Assembly: GCA_014360395.1 (NCBI GenBank)
Contig: JACIXM010000160.1
Span: forward strand, 1-5,855
DNA: 5,855 bases
Reading direction: 5' to 3'
Source: Actinotalea sp.
GTDB lineage: Bacteria > Actinomycetota > Actinomycetes > Actinomycetales > Cellulomonadaceae
In this document: piece by piece, positions 1 through 5,468 of the stretch
Numbering within the stretch: position 1 is the stretch's first letter
Layout of the letters: each line of letters begins with the position of its first letter
The notes under the pieces: model-generated
Database searches by the model: none
Seen by the model: only the letters and a program-made list of their open reading frames with translations
What the model was told of the DNA's origin: nothing
Translations under genes and position numbers: made by a program

Positions 1-26
1 CGGGCCCGCCGAGGTGGGCGGGCCCG
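1..26 (-). terminator. Hairpin terminator after the lipoprotein operon
   Basis: A perfect 10-bp inverted repeat, CGGGCCCGCC (1-10) and GGCGGGCCCG (17-26), encloses a 6-base loop. It begins 21 bases past the stop codon of the 455-residue lipoprotein gene as read on the minus strand, where an intrinsic terminator is expected. Any T-tract would lie beyond the window edge, so it cannot be checked. All-GC stems without a T-tract are common in high-GC actinobacteria. It could equally serve a convergent gene outside the window. Confidence 0.6.
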
Positions 27-47
27 CACCGGTCCCCGCGCCCGTGC

Positions 48-1415
48 TCAGGCGTCGCAGACGTCGTCGCGGGCCGGGACGAAGAGGTGCTCCATCCCGG
101 GTGAGGAGACGACGAGCACGTCCTCGTCGACCGGATGGAGCTCGACCTCCTGCCCGTCCCTCGCGGTCCACTCGGCCTCGCCGTCGGCCAGCCGCCACAG
201 CGTCCCGGCGAACGGGCCGACGACGACGCCGTGGCACTCCGGGCGCGGCCGCCACACGTAGCGGGCACCGGGCTCGGGCGCGCGGGTGTCGCCGTCCTCG
301 AGCAGTGGGCCGGGCTGCGGGCCGGCGTCGGGGTCCAGGTGGATCTGCTCGTCGGTGGCCGTCGCGCCCGGGACCGACAGGTCGACGTCGACGACGGTGC
401 GCTCCTGCGGCGCACCGGGCGGCGGGTCGTCCGCATCGAGCTGGACGACGAAGGGTCCGGCCGGCAGCACGGCGCGGTCGACGGCGACGACGAACGCGTG
501 CGGGTTGGCGTCGCCGTTGCAGGCGGAGTCCGGCCCGGAGCCGGGGACGACGATCTCGCCGTGCAGCGTGGCGCCGCTGACGACGACGTCGTCGAGCCGG
601 ACCGGGCAGCCGCTGCCCCACACGGCCCCGAACCAGAGGACGACCTGGCCCTCCCAGTCGACCTGCGGCGCGTCGCCGTCCAGGCCGGCATCGACCCAGA
701 GGGCGGCGAGCTGCTCGTCGGTCGTCGCGACGCCGGTCCGGTACGGCTCCCCGGCCCCCGGCTCGTGCCCGAGCAGGCGCCAGCCCTCGCCCTCGGTCGG
801 TTGCGGGCCCTCGGGAACGAACGCCGCGGGGTCGACGACGTCGACGCACAGCGGCTCGCCGGCGAACTGCTGCAGCGCGGCCTCGGCCTCCGGCGTCGCG
901 GGCACGCCGAAGAGACCCAGCCGGCCCCGCGGCACGTCGAGCGAGAGCCCGCCGGTCGGCGTCGCTCCGGCGTCGGCGAGCACCGGCATGAGCCGGTCCA
1001 TGAGGGTCTGCAGGTCGCTCAGCGAGGACGGCACCTCGACGACGACGACGCCCTCGCCGGGGAACTCCTTGGCGACCCGCTCCTGCAGCGCGGCAGCGTC
1101 GACGTCGTCGCCGTGGAAGCCGACGGTCACCCAGCCGTTGCGCTCGCGGTCGAGCCAGAGCTCCTCGAAGCCGCCCTGCTCCTCGGCCCAGGCGCGCACG
1201 TCGTCGGTGAGCTCCCCGGCGTTGCCGTACTGCGGCTCGTCCCGGTACAGGGAGGGATCGGCGGCGATCGTCGCGTCGTCGGCGCAGGACGGGAACCCGG
1301 CGAACGCGTCCGTGGCGTCGGGGCCGCCGGGCGCCGCCGTCGGTCCGACGCAGGCCGTCAGGAGAACGCTGCCGGCAGCCCCGAGCGCGAGGAGCCTCCC
1401 GCTGGTCGTCCCCAT
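48..1415 (-). CDS. Large secreted lipoprotein of unknown function (455 aa)
   Basis: I do not recognise a named family. The protein starts at the ATG at 1413-1415, preceded by a G-rich GAGGGG stretch. It has a short Arg-containing n-region, a hydrophobic core and the lipobox L-T-A-C with Cys22 as lipidated residue, so it should be tethered to the outer face of the membrane. The mature part has six further cysteines (44, 190, 270, 299, 394, 453), an even number that would allow three disulfides in an exported protein. Residues about 60-193 look like two alternating strand-helix-strand halves. Residues about 252-330, from V-D-W-E-G-Q-V-V-L to the F-V-V-Q-L-D strand, loosely resemble the PrcB-like C-terminal beta domain; this is a resemblance by eye only. 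It is the second gene of an operon, 14 bases after the smaller lipoprotein, and is followed by a hairpin. The open frame runs on upstream of the start, but the lipoprotein leader fixes the real beginning. The gene call is firm; the function is unknown. Confidence 0.9.
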   Translation of the reverse strand: MGTTSGRLLALGAAGSVLLTACVGPTAAPGGPDATDAFAGFPSCADDATIAADPSLYRDEPQYGNAGELTDDVRAWAEEQGGFEELWLDRERNGWVTVGFHGDDVDAAALQERVAKEFPGEGVVVVEVPSSLSDLQTLMDRLMPVLADAGATPTGGLSLDVPRGRLGLFGVPATPEAEAALQQFAGEPLCVDVVDPAAFVPEGPQPTEGEGWRLLGHEPGAGEPYRTGVATTDEQLAALWVDAGLDGDAPQVDWEGQVVLWFGAVWGSGCPVRLDDVVVSGATLHGEIVVPGSGPDSACNGDANPHAFVVAVDRAVLPAGPFVVQLDADDPPPGAPQERTVVDVDLSVPGATATDEQIHLDPDAGPQPGPLLEDGDTRAPEPGARYVWRPRPECHGVVVGPFAGTLWRLADGEAEWTARDGQEVELHPVDEDVLVVSSPGMEHLFVPARDDVCDA

Positions 1416-1429
1416 GGCACCGCCCCTCG

Positions 1430-1930
1430 TCAGCCCGACGGCCAGGCGCCGGGCACCTGCCCGTCGACCGTAGCGGGGACGACGCCCTGCCCGGGGGTGA
1501 TGGTGCGCCAGACGTTCGAGGCGTCCTGGTGCAGGAGCACGATCAGCGGGCCGGTGGCGTCGAGCGGGTCGCCCTCCGGGTAGATCTCGTCGCCGGTGCA
1601 CGTCACGGGCGTGGAGGCCACCTCGACCTCGTCCCCGACGCGGATGTCGTGGCCCTTCAGCACCTCCGCGACCGTGACGGCGTGGACACGCGCGTCCACC
1701 CCGAAGAGGTCGACGGTGCGCACCACGGGCGCCGGTCGGTCGGTGCGGACGACCACCGTGGCGTCGTCGACCGCCTCGGCCGGCGTGTCGAACCCCACCC
1801 AGCTGACGCACGTCTGGGCCCGCTCGCCGGCTGCCTGGGTCCGCTCGCCGGCCGCGGTGCACCCGGCCAGGACGGCGAGGGCGAGGAGGGGCAGGACCGC
1901 CGCGGGGCGACGCGCAGGCCCGTGCGCCAT
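1430..1930 (-). CDS. Small secreted lipoprotein of unknown function (166 aa)
   Basis: This is the first gene of the minus-strand lipoprotein operon. The ATG at 1928-1930 has an excellent AAGGAGG ribosome binding site 5 bases upstream. The leader has Arg residues at 7-8, a hydrophobic stretch at 10-22 and the lipobox L-A-G-C with lipidated Cys24. The mature domain (about 41-166) is rich in beta strands and has two cysteines, Cys41 and Cys111, that could form one disulfide. Its pattern is a strand with V-V-V-R-T-D, then V-T-V-A-E-V-L-K-G, then V-G-D-E-V-E-V, then G-P-L-I-V-L-L. This is the layout of many small extracytoplasmic domains with an OB-like barrel; that fold is inference. A 7-residue tandem duplication (AAGERTQ/AAGERAQ) directly follows the lipid anchor. 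The stop lies 14 bases before the next gene, so the two products are probably made together. No function is assigned. Confidence 0.9.
   Translation of the reverse strand: MAHGPARRPAAVLPLLALAVLAGCTAAGERTQAAGERAQTCVSWVGFDTPAEAVDDATVVVRTDRPAPVVRTVDLFGVDARVHAVTVAEVLKGHDIRVGDEVEVASTPVTCTGDEIYPEGDPLDATGPLIVLLHQDASNVWRTITPGQGVVPATVDGQVPGAWPSG
1814..1855 (-). repeat. 21-bp tandem duplication in lipoprotein linker
   Basis: Two adjacent 21-base units, 1814-1834 and 1835-1855, differ at only two positions. On the minus strand they encode AAGERTQ and AAGERAQ, just after lipidated Cys24 of the small lipoprotein. The period is a multiple of three, so the frame is kept and only the flexible tether lengthens. 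This looks like a slippage duplication of a spacer rather than a functional domain. Confidence 0.85.
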
Positions 1931-1935
1931 GGGTG

Positions 1936-1942
1936 CCTCCTT
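1936..1942 (-). promoter_or_regulatory. Strong ribosome binding site of the small lipoprotein gene
   Basis: The minus strand reads AAGGAGG here, 5 bases ahead of the ATG at 1928-1930. It is close to the full anti-Shine-Dalgarno match and decides the start of the 166-residue lipoprotein. Confidence 0.85.
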
Positions 1943-1985
1943 CGAGTCCGCTCACCAGGTCTGTGTCGCGTGGCCCGCGGATCCT

Positions 1986-2001
1986 GCACCCGCCCGGGTG
2001 C
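1986..2001. promoter_or_regulatory. 16-bp inverted repeat in the divergent region
   Basis: GCACCCG (1986-1992) and CGGGTGC (1995-2001) form perfect 7-bp arms around a 2-base centre. The element sits 55 bases upstream of the minus-strand lipoprotein operon and about 90 bases upstream of telA. The 2-base centre makes it more like a site for a dimeric DNA-binding protein than an RNA hairpin loop. I found no convincing -35/-10 pair beside it, so a regulatory role is inferred from position and symmetry only. In sequence this GC-rich, chance palindromes are not rare. Confidence 0.35.
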
Positions 2002-2062
2002 GGGGCGGCGCCGAAGAACCTCGCGACAAAGAGCGGGGCCCACTCGAAGGGGTTTGAGAGAA

Positions 2063-2076
2063 TCGGTGCACACCGA
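2063..2076 (+). promoter_or_regulatory. Inverted repeat between a -10-like hexamer and the telA start
   Basis: TCGGTG and CACCGA form perfect 6-bp arms around a CA centre. The repeat overlaps the last base of a weak -10-like hexamer, GAGAAT (2058-2063), and ends 7 bases before the telA ribosome binding site (2084-2089). No good -35 lies at the right distance from that hexamer; a TTGAGA at 2054-2059 is too close. The position suits an operator, or a small 5'-leader hairpin affecting initiation. A second, widely spaced pair CACTCG (2041-2046) and CGAGTG (2074-2079) encloses it. The function is not shown by the sequence. Confidence 0.4.
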
Positions 2077-2083
2077 GTGCTCG

Positions 2084-2089
2084 AGGAGG
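2084..2089 (+). promoter_or_regulatory. Ribosome binding site of telA
   Basis: AGGAGG lies 4 bases upstream of the ATG at 2094. The spacing is a little short but the match is full, and no other start nearby has comparable support. Confidence 0.75.
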
Positions 2090-2093
2090 GCGC

Positions 2094-3320
2094 ATGTCGA
2101 ACCCGCGTGGTCTTGGCCCGGACGAGGCACCGGAGCGCGAGGACGCGTTCGAGCTCGAGCCGCCGTCGCCGCCGACCGAGGTCACCGTCCACCAGCCGGA
2201 GAAGGTCGGCGGCATGGTGCTCGTGGACGCCGAGGCTCAGCAGCAGCACGCGCAGACGGCGCAGTCCTTCCTCGACGACCTGCTCGACACCCCGCTGCAC
2301 AGCCCGGAGTTCCAGGCCAAGCTCGCCCGGCTCACCCGGTTGGGAGAGGGCACCATGCAGGAGGCCGGCGACTCGGTCAACCGGATGCTTCAGCGCCCCG
2401 CGGCGGCGCTGTCCGGCAGTGGCGCCGACCCGGCCGCGCGCACGGGGAAGAACCTGGCGGAGCTGCGGCAGATCGTCACCGAGCTGGACCCCCAGCGGCA
2501 CGACCTGACCGGCGGCAGGTGGGCCTTCAAGCTCCTGCCCGGCGGCAGCAGGCTGCAGCGGTACTTCCAGAAGTACGAGGCCGCCCAGACGCAGCTCAAC
2601 GCGATCACCAAGGCCCTCAAGGGCGGCCAGGACGAGCTGCGCCAGGACAACGCGGCCATCCAGACCGAGCGCGACGCCCTGTGGCAGGCGCTGGGCCGGC
2701 TGGCCGACGCGGCCGTCCTGGCCCGGCACCTGGGCGACGGCCTCGAGCAGCGCATCGCCACCCTGCGCTCCCAGGGAAGGTCCGACGACGCCGCCGCCCT
2801 GGAGTCGGACGCCCTGTTCGCGGTGCGCCAGCGTCATCAGGACCTGATGACCCAGATGGCCGTCGCGGTCCAGGGCTACCTGGCGCTCGACGTCGTGAAG
2901 AAGAACAACGTCGAGCTCATCAAGGGCGTGGACCGCGCCCTGGACACCACGATGTCCGCGCTGCGGGTCGCCGTCATCACCTCCCAGGCGCTGGGTCAGC
3001 AGAGGATCGTCCTGGCCCAGGTCGACGCCCTGAACACGACCACGTCGGACATGATCGTGGCCACCTCCGAGCTGCTGCGGACGCAGGGCACCGCCATCCA
3101 GCAGCAGGCGTCCCAGGCCACCGTGGACCCGGAGAAGCTGCAGCGGGCGTTCGACGACGTGTTCCAGGCGATGGACGAGATCGACCGGTACAAGGCTGAG
3201 GCCACCCGGTCGATGAAGCAGACCGTGACGGTGCTCGAGGGGCAGGTGAGCCGGGCGAAGCTGCAGCTGGAGCGCAGCCACGCCTCCGACGCCGCGACGG
3301 CGGACCCCGGAAGGAGCTGA
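2094..3320 (+). CDS. telA: TelA-family toxic anion resistance protein (408 aa)
   Basis: This is a member of the TelA/KlaA/YaaN family (toxic anion resistance, PF05816), cytoplasmic helical proteins linked to resistance to tellurite and to cell-envelope-targeting agents; the biochemical activity is not established. After an acidic, Pro-rich and probably disordered N-terminus (about 1-40), the protein is almost wholly helical. Family features seen by eye are S-V-N-R-M-L-Q-R-P (94-102), E-L-D-P (130-133) and R-Y-F-Q-K-Y-E-A-A-Q-T-Q-L (156-168). The D-N/L-W block covers 185-197, and the signature V-V-K-K-N-N-V-E-L-I-K-G-V-D-R-A covers 267-282. A Gln-rich coiled-coil-like tail follows, reaching A-M-D-E-I-D-R-Y-K. 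Length is normal for the family, and there is no signal peptide or membrane segment. The gene diverges from the lipoprotein operon and its stop is 2 bases before the XpaC-like membrane gene. The two are translationally coupled and the products probably work together at the membrane. The symbol is by family, and resistance is not demonstrated. Confidence 0.95.
   Translation: MSNPRGLGPDEAPEREDAFELEPPSPPTEVTVHQPEKVGGMVLVDAEAQQQHAQTAQSFLDDLLDTPLHSPEFQAKLARLTRLGEGTMQEAGDSVNRMLQRPAAALSGSGADPAARTGKNLAELRQIVTELDPQRHDLTGGRWAFKLLPGGSRLQRYFQKYEAAQTQLNAITKALKGGQDELRQDNAAIQTERDALWQALGRLADAAVLARHLGDGLEQRIATLRSQGRSDDAAALESDALFAVRQRHQDLMTQMAVAVQGYLALDVVKKNNVELIKGVDRALDTTMSALRVAVITSQALGQQRIVLAQVDALNTTTSDMIVATSELLRTQGTAIQQQASQATVDPEKLQRAFDDVFQAMDEIDRYKAEATRSMKQTVTVLEGQVSRAKLQLERSHASDAATADPGRS
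3311..3316 (+). promoter_or_regulatory. Ribosome binding site inside the end of telA
   Basis: AAGGAG is embedded in the last codons of telA, 6 bases ahead of the GTG at 3323. It supports this GTG as the start of the next gene and implies translational coupling, since ribosomes finishing telA stop within reach of the site. Confidence 0.85.
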
Positions 3321-3322
3321 CC

Positions 3323-4108
3323 GTGAGCCGGTGGACGCTCGGCAACGTCGTCAGGGTGACGGCCGTCGTCGTCTTCCTGCCCCTGCTCGCCTACCTGGTG
3401 CTCGTCATCGGCGGGGTGCGGAAGAACCTCAGGGCGACGCTCGAGGGCGTGCTCTACGCCGGGGCGTTCTCCGTGGCGCTGCTCCTGCCCGACTTCTGGG
3501 GGCCGCCCGCTCTGCTCGCCCTGGCGGCGATGGGCGCCTCGGGCGTGCGCTCCTGGCACCTGCGGGACCTCTGGCTGCCGGCACGACGTCGGTGGTGGAA
3601 GCGCGACCCGGCCGAGGTGTCCACGGTGATCGAGCCGGCCCGCGCGCCGCACGCCGTCGCCGTCGAGGCGTCGGAGCACCTGCCGTCCGCGGTCGCGTGG
3701 GTCCGCCTGCACGCCGACCAGAACCGGCACCGGCTGCCCGGCGACGCCCACCGGACCGTCCAGCAGACCTGTGCGGTCCTGGACGCCGTGATCGCGGCCG
3801 AGCAGCGTGAGCCCACCGCCGACCCGCGGTTCGAGTACGAGCTGGACGCCATGGCCCGGCGGTACCTGCCCGCCGTGCTCCGGAACTACCTGGCGATCTC
3901 GCCGAGCCGGGTGCACGAGCGCCAGCCCAACGGGCGCACCCCGGAGGAGGAGCTGGCCGATCAGCTCCGGATCCTTTCGGCCCAGACCGAGGCCCTCTAC
4001 GCCAGCCGCCACCGTCGCCTGACGGCGGAGATGAGCACGACCGGCAACTTCCTGCGGGAGAAGTACGGGGACCACCGTCCGGAGGCCTTCGACTTCCGCA
4101 CCCGGTGA
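3323..4108 (+). CDS. Membrane-anchored XpaC-like protein, partner of TelA (261 aa)
   Basis: The GTG start is set by the AAGGAG 6 bases upstream and by the 2-base gap from telA. The N-terminus carries hydrophobic segments at about 12-31, 43-56 and 60-75. A basic, Trp-rich stretch follows (about 76-94, with R-R-R-W-W-K-R), which should face the cytoplasm and lie at the membrane. The rest is a soluble helical domain. Its end resembles the XpaC / 5-bromo-4-chloroindolyl phosphate hydrolysis family (PF10112): a Y-L-P motif at 181-183 followed by a Tyr-Leu helix, T-P-E-E-E-L at 206-211, and M-S-T at 237-239 before F-L-R-E-K-Y-G (243-249). The name comes from a historical chromogenic assay and is not evidence of a hydrolase. 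In Bacillus, xpaC lies beside the TelA homologue yaaN, and the same pairing is seen here. The likely role is to hold TelA at the membrane; this is inference. The gene is certain, the family assignment moderate. Confidence 0.88.
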   Translation: MSRWTLGNVVRVTAVVVFLPLLAYLVLVIGGVRKNLRATLEGVLYAGAFSVALLLPDFWGPPALLALAAMGASGVRSWHLRDLWLPARRRWWKRDPAEVSTVIEPARAPHAVAVEASEHLPSAVAWVRLHADQNRHRLPGDAHRTVQQTCAVLDAVIAAEQREPTADPRFEYELDAMARRYLPAVLRNYLAISPSRVHERQPNGRTPEEELADQLRILSAQTEALYASRHRRLTAEMSTTGNFLREKYGDHRPEAFDFRTR

Positions 4109-4174
4109 CGGCCCCACCTGCTGAGGGAGCCGAGGGTCCCTTCCCCGGCGGTTCCGGTGGGCAGAGACTGAAGG

Positions 4175-5146
4175 GTGGGCACGCACCGTCGCGCACCGGC
4201 TCCGGCCGGGCCGGTCGTGAACCGGTCGCTCCGCGCCGGCCGCTCGAGCGCGCTGCTCGCCGTCGGCGGGCTCCTGCTCGCCGCCTGCACGGCCGCGGCC
4301 CCGGGCGCGGGAGGCGAGCCGTCCGTCCCCCCGGAGCCGACAGGCGTCGTCACGACCGCTCCCGCCGCGACGGAGCCGGCGCCCTCGCCCAGTTCGCCAC
4401 CGCCGACAGACACGGCCCCGCGGGGGCCGACGGGCACCGCGACACCGACGCCGCCCCCCACGTCCGAGCCCACCGGGACCCCCGAGGCCACCCCCAGCCC
4501 TGAGCCCACCGCGACGCCCGAGCCCACGGCGACGCCCGAGGGCCCGCGCGCCTGGCACCTGGGAGATCGCGGCCCGGCCGTGCTCGCCCTCCAGGAGCGG
4601 CTGATCGACCTCGGCTACTTCCTCCCCGCGGCCGACGGCGACTTCGGCCCGGCCACCCAGCAGGCCGTCTGGGCGCTGCAGAAGGCGGCCGGTCTGTCCC
4701 GGGACGGGTATGTCGGACCGGCCACCCAGGGCGCGCTCGATGCCGGCACGCGCCCGCGGGCCCGGACCTCCAGCGGGCGGGTCCTCGAGGTGGACCTCCG
4801 CCGTCAGCTCGTGCTGGCGGTCGACGGCGGCGTCGTCACCCGGGTCATCAACGCCTCGACGGGCACCGGGGAGACCTACGAGGCCCTGGGCCGCACCTAC
4901 CGTGCCTATACGCCGACGGGGGACTGGGCCGTCGTCCGTCAGATCGACGCGATGCACGAGTCCGGTCTGGAGCTGGGCGAGATGTACCGGCCGAAGTACT
5001 TCGTCCAGGGCTGGGCGGTGCACGGCTCCTCCTCCGTCCCGCCCTGGCCGGCCTCGCACGGGTGCGTCCGCGTCTCGAACCGCGCCATGGACTGGATCTG
5101 GGACGTGTGGGGAGCGCCGCTGGGGACCCGCGTCCTGGTGTACTGA
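4175..5146 (+). CDS. Lipid-anchored L,D-transpeptidase with peptidoglycan-binding domain (323 aa)
   Basis: The protein is predicted to cross-link peptidoglycan stem peptides (3-3 links) or attach substrates to them, using a catalytic cysteine outside the membrane. Domains in order: a lipoprotein leader with lipobox L-A-A-C (Cys38); a Pro/Thr/Ser/Glu linker (about 45-125) holding an E-P-T-A-T-P tandem repeat; a PG_binding_1 domain (127-190) with L-Q-E-R-L-I-D-L-G-Y and the D-G-D-F-G-P-A-T-Q-Q-A-V core; and a YkuD domain (201-323) with V-H-G at 282-284 and S-H-G-C-V-R at 294-299. The catalytic residues are Cys297 and His295, with His283 upstream. The start is uncertain. GTG 4175 has only a poorly placed GAAGG. 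GTG 4217 would give a tidier 23-residue signal before the lipidated Cys but has no clear ribosome binding site. The gene begins 66 bases after the XpaC-like gene, with no convincing terminator or promoter between, so co-transcription with telA is possible. Two hairpins follow the stop. Confidence 0.93.
   Translation: MGTHRRAPAPAGPVVNRSLRAGRSSALLAVGGLLLAACTAAAPGAGGEPSVPPEPTGVVTTAPAATEPAPSPSSPPPTDTAPRGPTGTATPTPPPTSEPTGTPEATPSPEPTATPEPTATPEGPRAWHLGDRGPAVLALQERLIDLGYFLPAADGDFGPATQQAVWALQKAAGLSRDGYVGPATQGALDAGTRPRARTSSGRVLEVDLRRQLVLAVDGGVVTRVINASTGTGETYEALGRTYRAYTPTGDWAVVRQIDAMHESGLELGEMYRPKYFVQGWAVHGSSSVPPWPASHGCVRVSNRAMDWIWDVWGAPLGTRVLVY
4502..4537 (+). repeat. 18-bp tandem repeat in the transpeptidase linker
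   Basis: Two adjacent 18-base units (4502-4519 and 4520-4537) differ at one position and both encode E-P-T-A-T-P (residues 110-115 and 116-121). They sit in a longer Pro/Thr-rich tether between the lipid anchor and the peptidoglycan-binding domain. Such spacers change length by slippage without breaking the frame. Confidence 0.85.
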
Positions 5147-5152
5147 CCCGAG

Positions 5153-5176
5153 CCGCCGGTGATCGGTCACCGCCGG
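5153..5176 (+). terminator. Hairpin after the L,D-transpeptidase gene
   Basis: CCGCCGGTGA (5153-5162) and TCACCGCCGG (5167-5176) pair over 10 positions with one C-C mismatch, around a TCGG loop. The inner six pairs are perfect, and one more outer pair (5152-5177) is possible. It begins 6 bases after the stop at 5144-5146, the right place for a factor-independent terminator. No T-tract follows, as is common in high-GC actinobacteria. Confidence 0.6.
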
Positions 5177-5231
5177 CAGTCGCGTGCGCGACCTGACGTC
5201 GACGGCTGTCGGCCCGTGCGGCGCCGACGCA

Positions 5232-5279
5232 CGAGACCCCCTGCCGGGGCCTCCGTGGAAGCGCCCCCAGGGGGTCTCG
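5232..5279. terminator. Long hairpin between convergent transpeptidase and tRNA-Ser genes
   Basis: CGAGACCCCCT (5232-5242) and AGGGGGTCTCG (5269-5279) form a perfect 11-bp stem. Inside it, GGGGC (5246-5250) and GCCCC (5263-5267) extend the structure by five more pairs with a small terminal loop. It lies between two genes that face each other, 86 bases after the transpeptidase stop and 32 bases past the tRNA 3' end, so it can act on both strands. No T-tract is present on either side. It is the strongest inverted repeat in the window. Confidence 0.75.
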
Positions 5280-5311
5280 GTTCGAGGCCGTCCGGTCTCC
5301 CGGACCCTCGG

Positions 5312-5401
5312 TGGCGGTAGCGGTGGGATTTGAACCCACGGTGGACTTTCACCCACACACGCTTTCGAGGCGTGCTCCTTAGGCCGCTCGGACACGCTAC
5401 C
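5312..5401 (-). tRNA. tRNA-Ser (anticodon CGA)
   Basis: On the minus strand the acceptor arms GGTAGCG and CGCTACC pair over all 7 positions, followed by discriminator G (5315) and an encoded CCA (5312-5314). The anticodon loop is C-T-C-G-A-A-A (5369-5363). It is closed by the CACGC/GCGTG stem and gives anticodon CGA at 5365-5367, which reads UCG serine codons. A long variable arm with a short GTGG/CCAC stem marks it as a class II tRNA, as serine tRNAs are. The T-arm is GTGGG, TTCAAAT loop, CCCAC. The length is 87 bases plus CCA. Nothing in the fold looks degenerate. Discriminator G agrees with serine identity. Confidence 0.97.
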
Positions 5402-5410
5402 TCGCCGGTG

Positions 5411-5440
5411 AGGATAGCCCGTGGCGGGCGCAGCGCCCAA
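5411..5440 (-). promoter_or_regulatory. Probable promoter of the tRNA-Ser gene
   Basis: Read on the minus strand, TTGGGC (5435-5440) and TATCCT (5411-5416) are separated by 18 bases. The -10 ends 9 bases before the mature tRNA 5' end, leaving room for a leader of only a few bases. The matches to the housekeeping consensus are moderate (about 3 of 6 and 4 of 6), but spacing and position are good. The spacer contains GGGCGC-A-GCGCCC (5426-5438), a small palindrome. Confidence 0.55.
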
Positions 5441-5468
5441 TCCGGTGGCGGCGCCGTCGTCGGCCGCG

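Noticed and set aside
135..1583. Plus-strand open frames opposite the large lipoprotein gene
   Set aside because: They are mirror frames rich in Arg, Gly, Asp and Val, without a ribosome binding site or a recognisable domain. The minus-strand lipoprotein explains the region.
1416..3281. A long open minus-strand frame running antisense through telA and joining the large lipoprotein frame
   Set aside because: Stop codons are rare in the shadow frames of GC-rich genes. The Leu/Gly/Arg-rich translation has no domain logic, and telA on the other strand is a clear family match. The lipoprotein leader fixes the real start at 1415.
4124..4141. AGGGA/TCCCT as a terminator between the XpaC-like gene and the transpeptidase
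   Set aside because: There are only five pairs around an 8-base loop and no T-tract. It is too weak to separate from chance in this base composition.
5276..5292. GGTTCGAGGCC, resembling a tRNA T-loop, next to the tRNA-Ser gene
   Set aside because: The flanking stem pairs at only three of five positions and no acceptor, anticodon or D-arm can be built around it. It looks like chance rather than a tRNA remnant or attachment-site copy.
5312..5401. The tRNA-Ser gene as an integration site of a mobile element
   Set aside because: Serine tRNA genes are frequent targets, but I see no integrase gene, no repeated tRNA 3' end and no mobile-element gene in the window.
2996..5440. A long open minus-strand frame antisense to the XpaC-like gene, the transpeptidase and across the tRNA
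   Set aside because: It runs through a well-formed tRNA and opposite two supported genes, and its composition is that of GC-rich shadow sequence.
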